NCBI RefSeq assembly: GCF_018555685.1
Contig: NZ_JAFLWW010000009.1
Span: 158,270-222,269 of the forward strand
DNA from: Aminobacter anthyllidis
GTDB taxonomy: Bacteria; Pseudomonadota; Alphaproteobacteria; Rhizobiales; Rhizobiaceae
Direction: 5' to 3'
DNA length: 64,000 nucleotides
Position numbers and translations under genes: made by a program. The notes beneath the pieces were generated by a model. That model was not told the DNA's origin, ran no database searches, and saw only the letters and a program-made list of their open reading frames with translations. Of the stretch, positions 63,864 to 64,000 are shown one piece after another (position 1 is the stretch's first letter; each line of letters starts with the position of its first letter).

Positions 63864-64000
63864 TCAGGCTGTCTTCCGCCCGATGGAGACATATTTGATG
63901 CCGTGGCGGGCGACGACGGCGGGGTCGTAGAGATTGCGGCCGTCGAAGATGACGGGCGTGGTCAGTTGCTCCCTGATCAGCTCGAAGGACGGTGCCCTGA
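63864..64000 (-). CDS. UDP-glucose/GDP-mannose dehydrogenase family, C-terminal end (partial)
   Basis: Only the last 45 codons are in the window. They read TPVIFDGRNLYDPAVVARHG followed by IKYVSIGRKTA and stop, the standard C terminus of UDP-glucose 6-dehydrogenase-type enzymes, which make UDP-glucuronate for surface polysaccharides. The remainder lies beyond the window end. Confidence 0.85.
   Translation of the reverse strand, partial: RAPSFELIREQLTTPVIFDGRNLYDPAVVARHGIKYVSIGRKTA

Noticed and set aside
1..64000. Prophage, insertion sequences, integrases or CRISPR arrays
   Set aside because: No transposase, integrase, phage structural gene or regularly spaced direct repeats were seen; only small palindromic elements.

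Overview
The window is high-GC chromosomal DNA from an alphaproteobacterium, most likely a Mesorhizobium- or Aminobacter-like member of the Rhizobiales (inference). The grounds are gene content (leuD/leuB/asd, ffh with a chorismate mutase and rpsP, an ECF41-type sigma factor, an ScfR-type regulator next to propionyl-CoA genes, DUF1236, DUF6152, DUF1127 and BacA-like families) and intergenic palindromes resembling rhizobial RIME elements. No phage, insertion sequence, CRISPR array or complete tRNA/rRNA gene was seen. About 60 protein genes are called, with short intergenic gaps and many 1-20 nt gene overlaps.

Layout. 0.2-10.3 kb: MEDS/LuxR regulator, peptidase T, an exported alpha/beta hydrolase divergent from a GlxA-type AraC regulator, membrane proteins, an AhpD-like protein divergent from an ECF41 sigma factor with both cognate promoters visible, a LysR regulator and a two-gene DMT permease. 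10.3-20.2 kb: outer-membrane barrel plus serine hydrolase, BBE-type FAD oxidase, ArsR/SRPBCC pair, LysR/MFS divergent pair with a palindromic operator, aldo/keto reductase and a glyoxalase-related protein. 20.3-27.3 kb: an amino-acid-type ABC importer lacking an ATPase gene, with a class V PLP enzyme, then an iron-siderophore ABC system. 27.4-39.8 kb: leuD, an Ivy-like exported protein, RidA, an EEP hydrolase, VapBC, leuB, a CSD-DUF805 protein, a BacA/BclA-like exporter/importer, a DUF6152/DUF6644 pair, asd with a Thr/Lys-rich leader and terminator, a GNAT protein, bestrophin and cupin. 39.9-47.8 kb: two GGDEF/EAL proteins flanking rpsP-chorismate mutase-ffh. 47.9-54.7 kb: amine oxidase, lytic transglycosylase, argG and tex. 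54.9-64 kb: DUF423, ScfR regulator, bioY, pccB, a low-GC DUF429-like gene, pccA, methylmalonyl-CoA mutase and the end of a UDP-sugar dehydrogenase.

How the genes work together. The last block is a coherent propionyl-CoA assimilation unit: BioY imports biotin, PccA/PccB carboxylate propionyl-CoA, the mutase converts methylmalonyl-CoA towards succinyl-CoA, and the divergent ScfR-type regulator probably senses the acyl-CoA state. leuB, leuD, asd and argG are core amino-acid biosynthesis genes scattered among accessory genes.

The most notable observations are (1) a possible threonine/lysine transcription attenuator ahead of asd, (2) two back-to-back ECF41-type promoters between the sigma factor and its AhpD-like neighbour, and (3) a compositionally foreign DUF429-like gene fitted with an ATGA overlap and a 2-nt gap between pccB and pccA. 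All functional statements come from reading the sequence and recalled family knowledge; no search or folding program was run.
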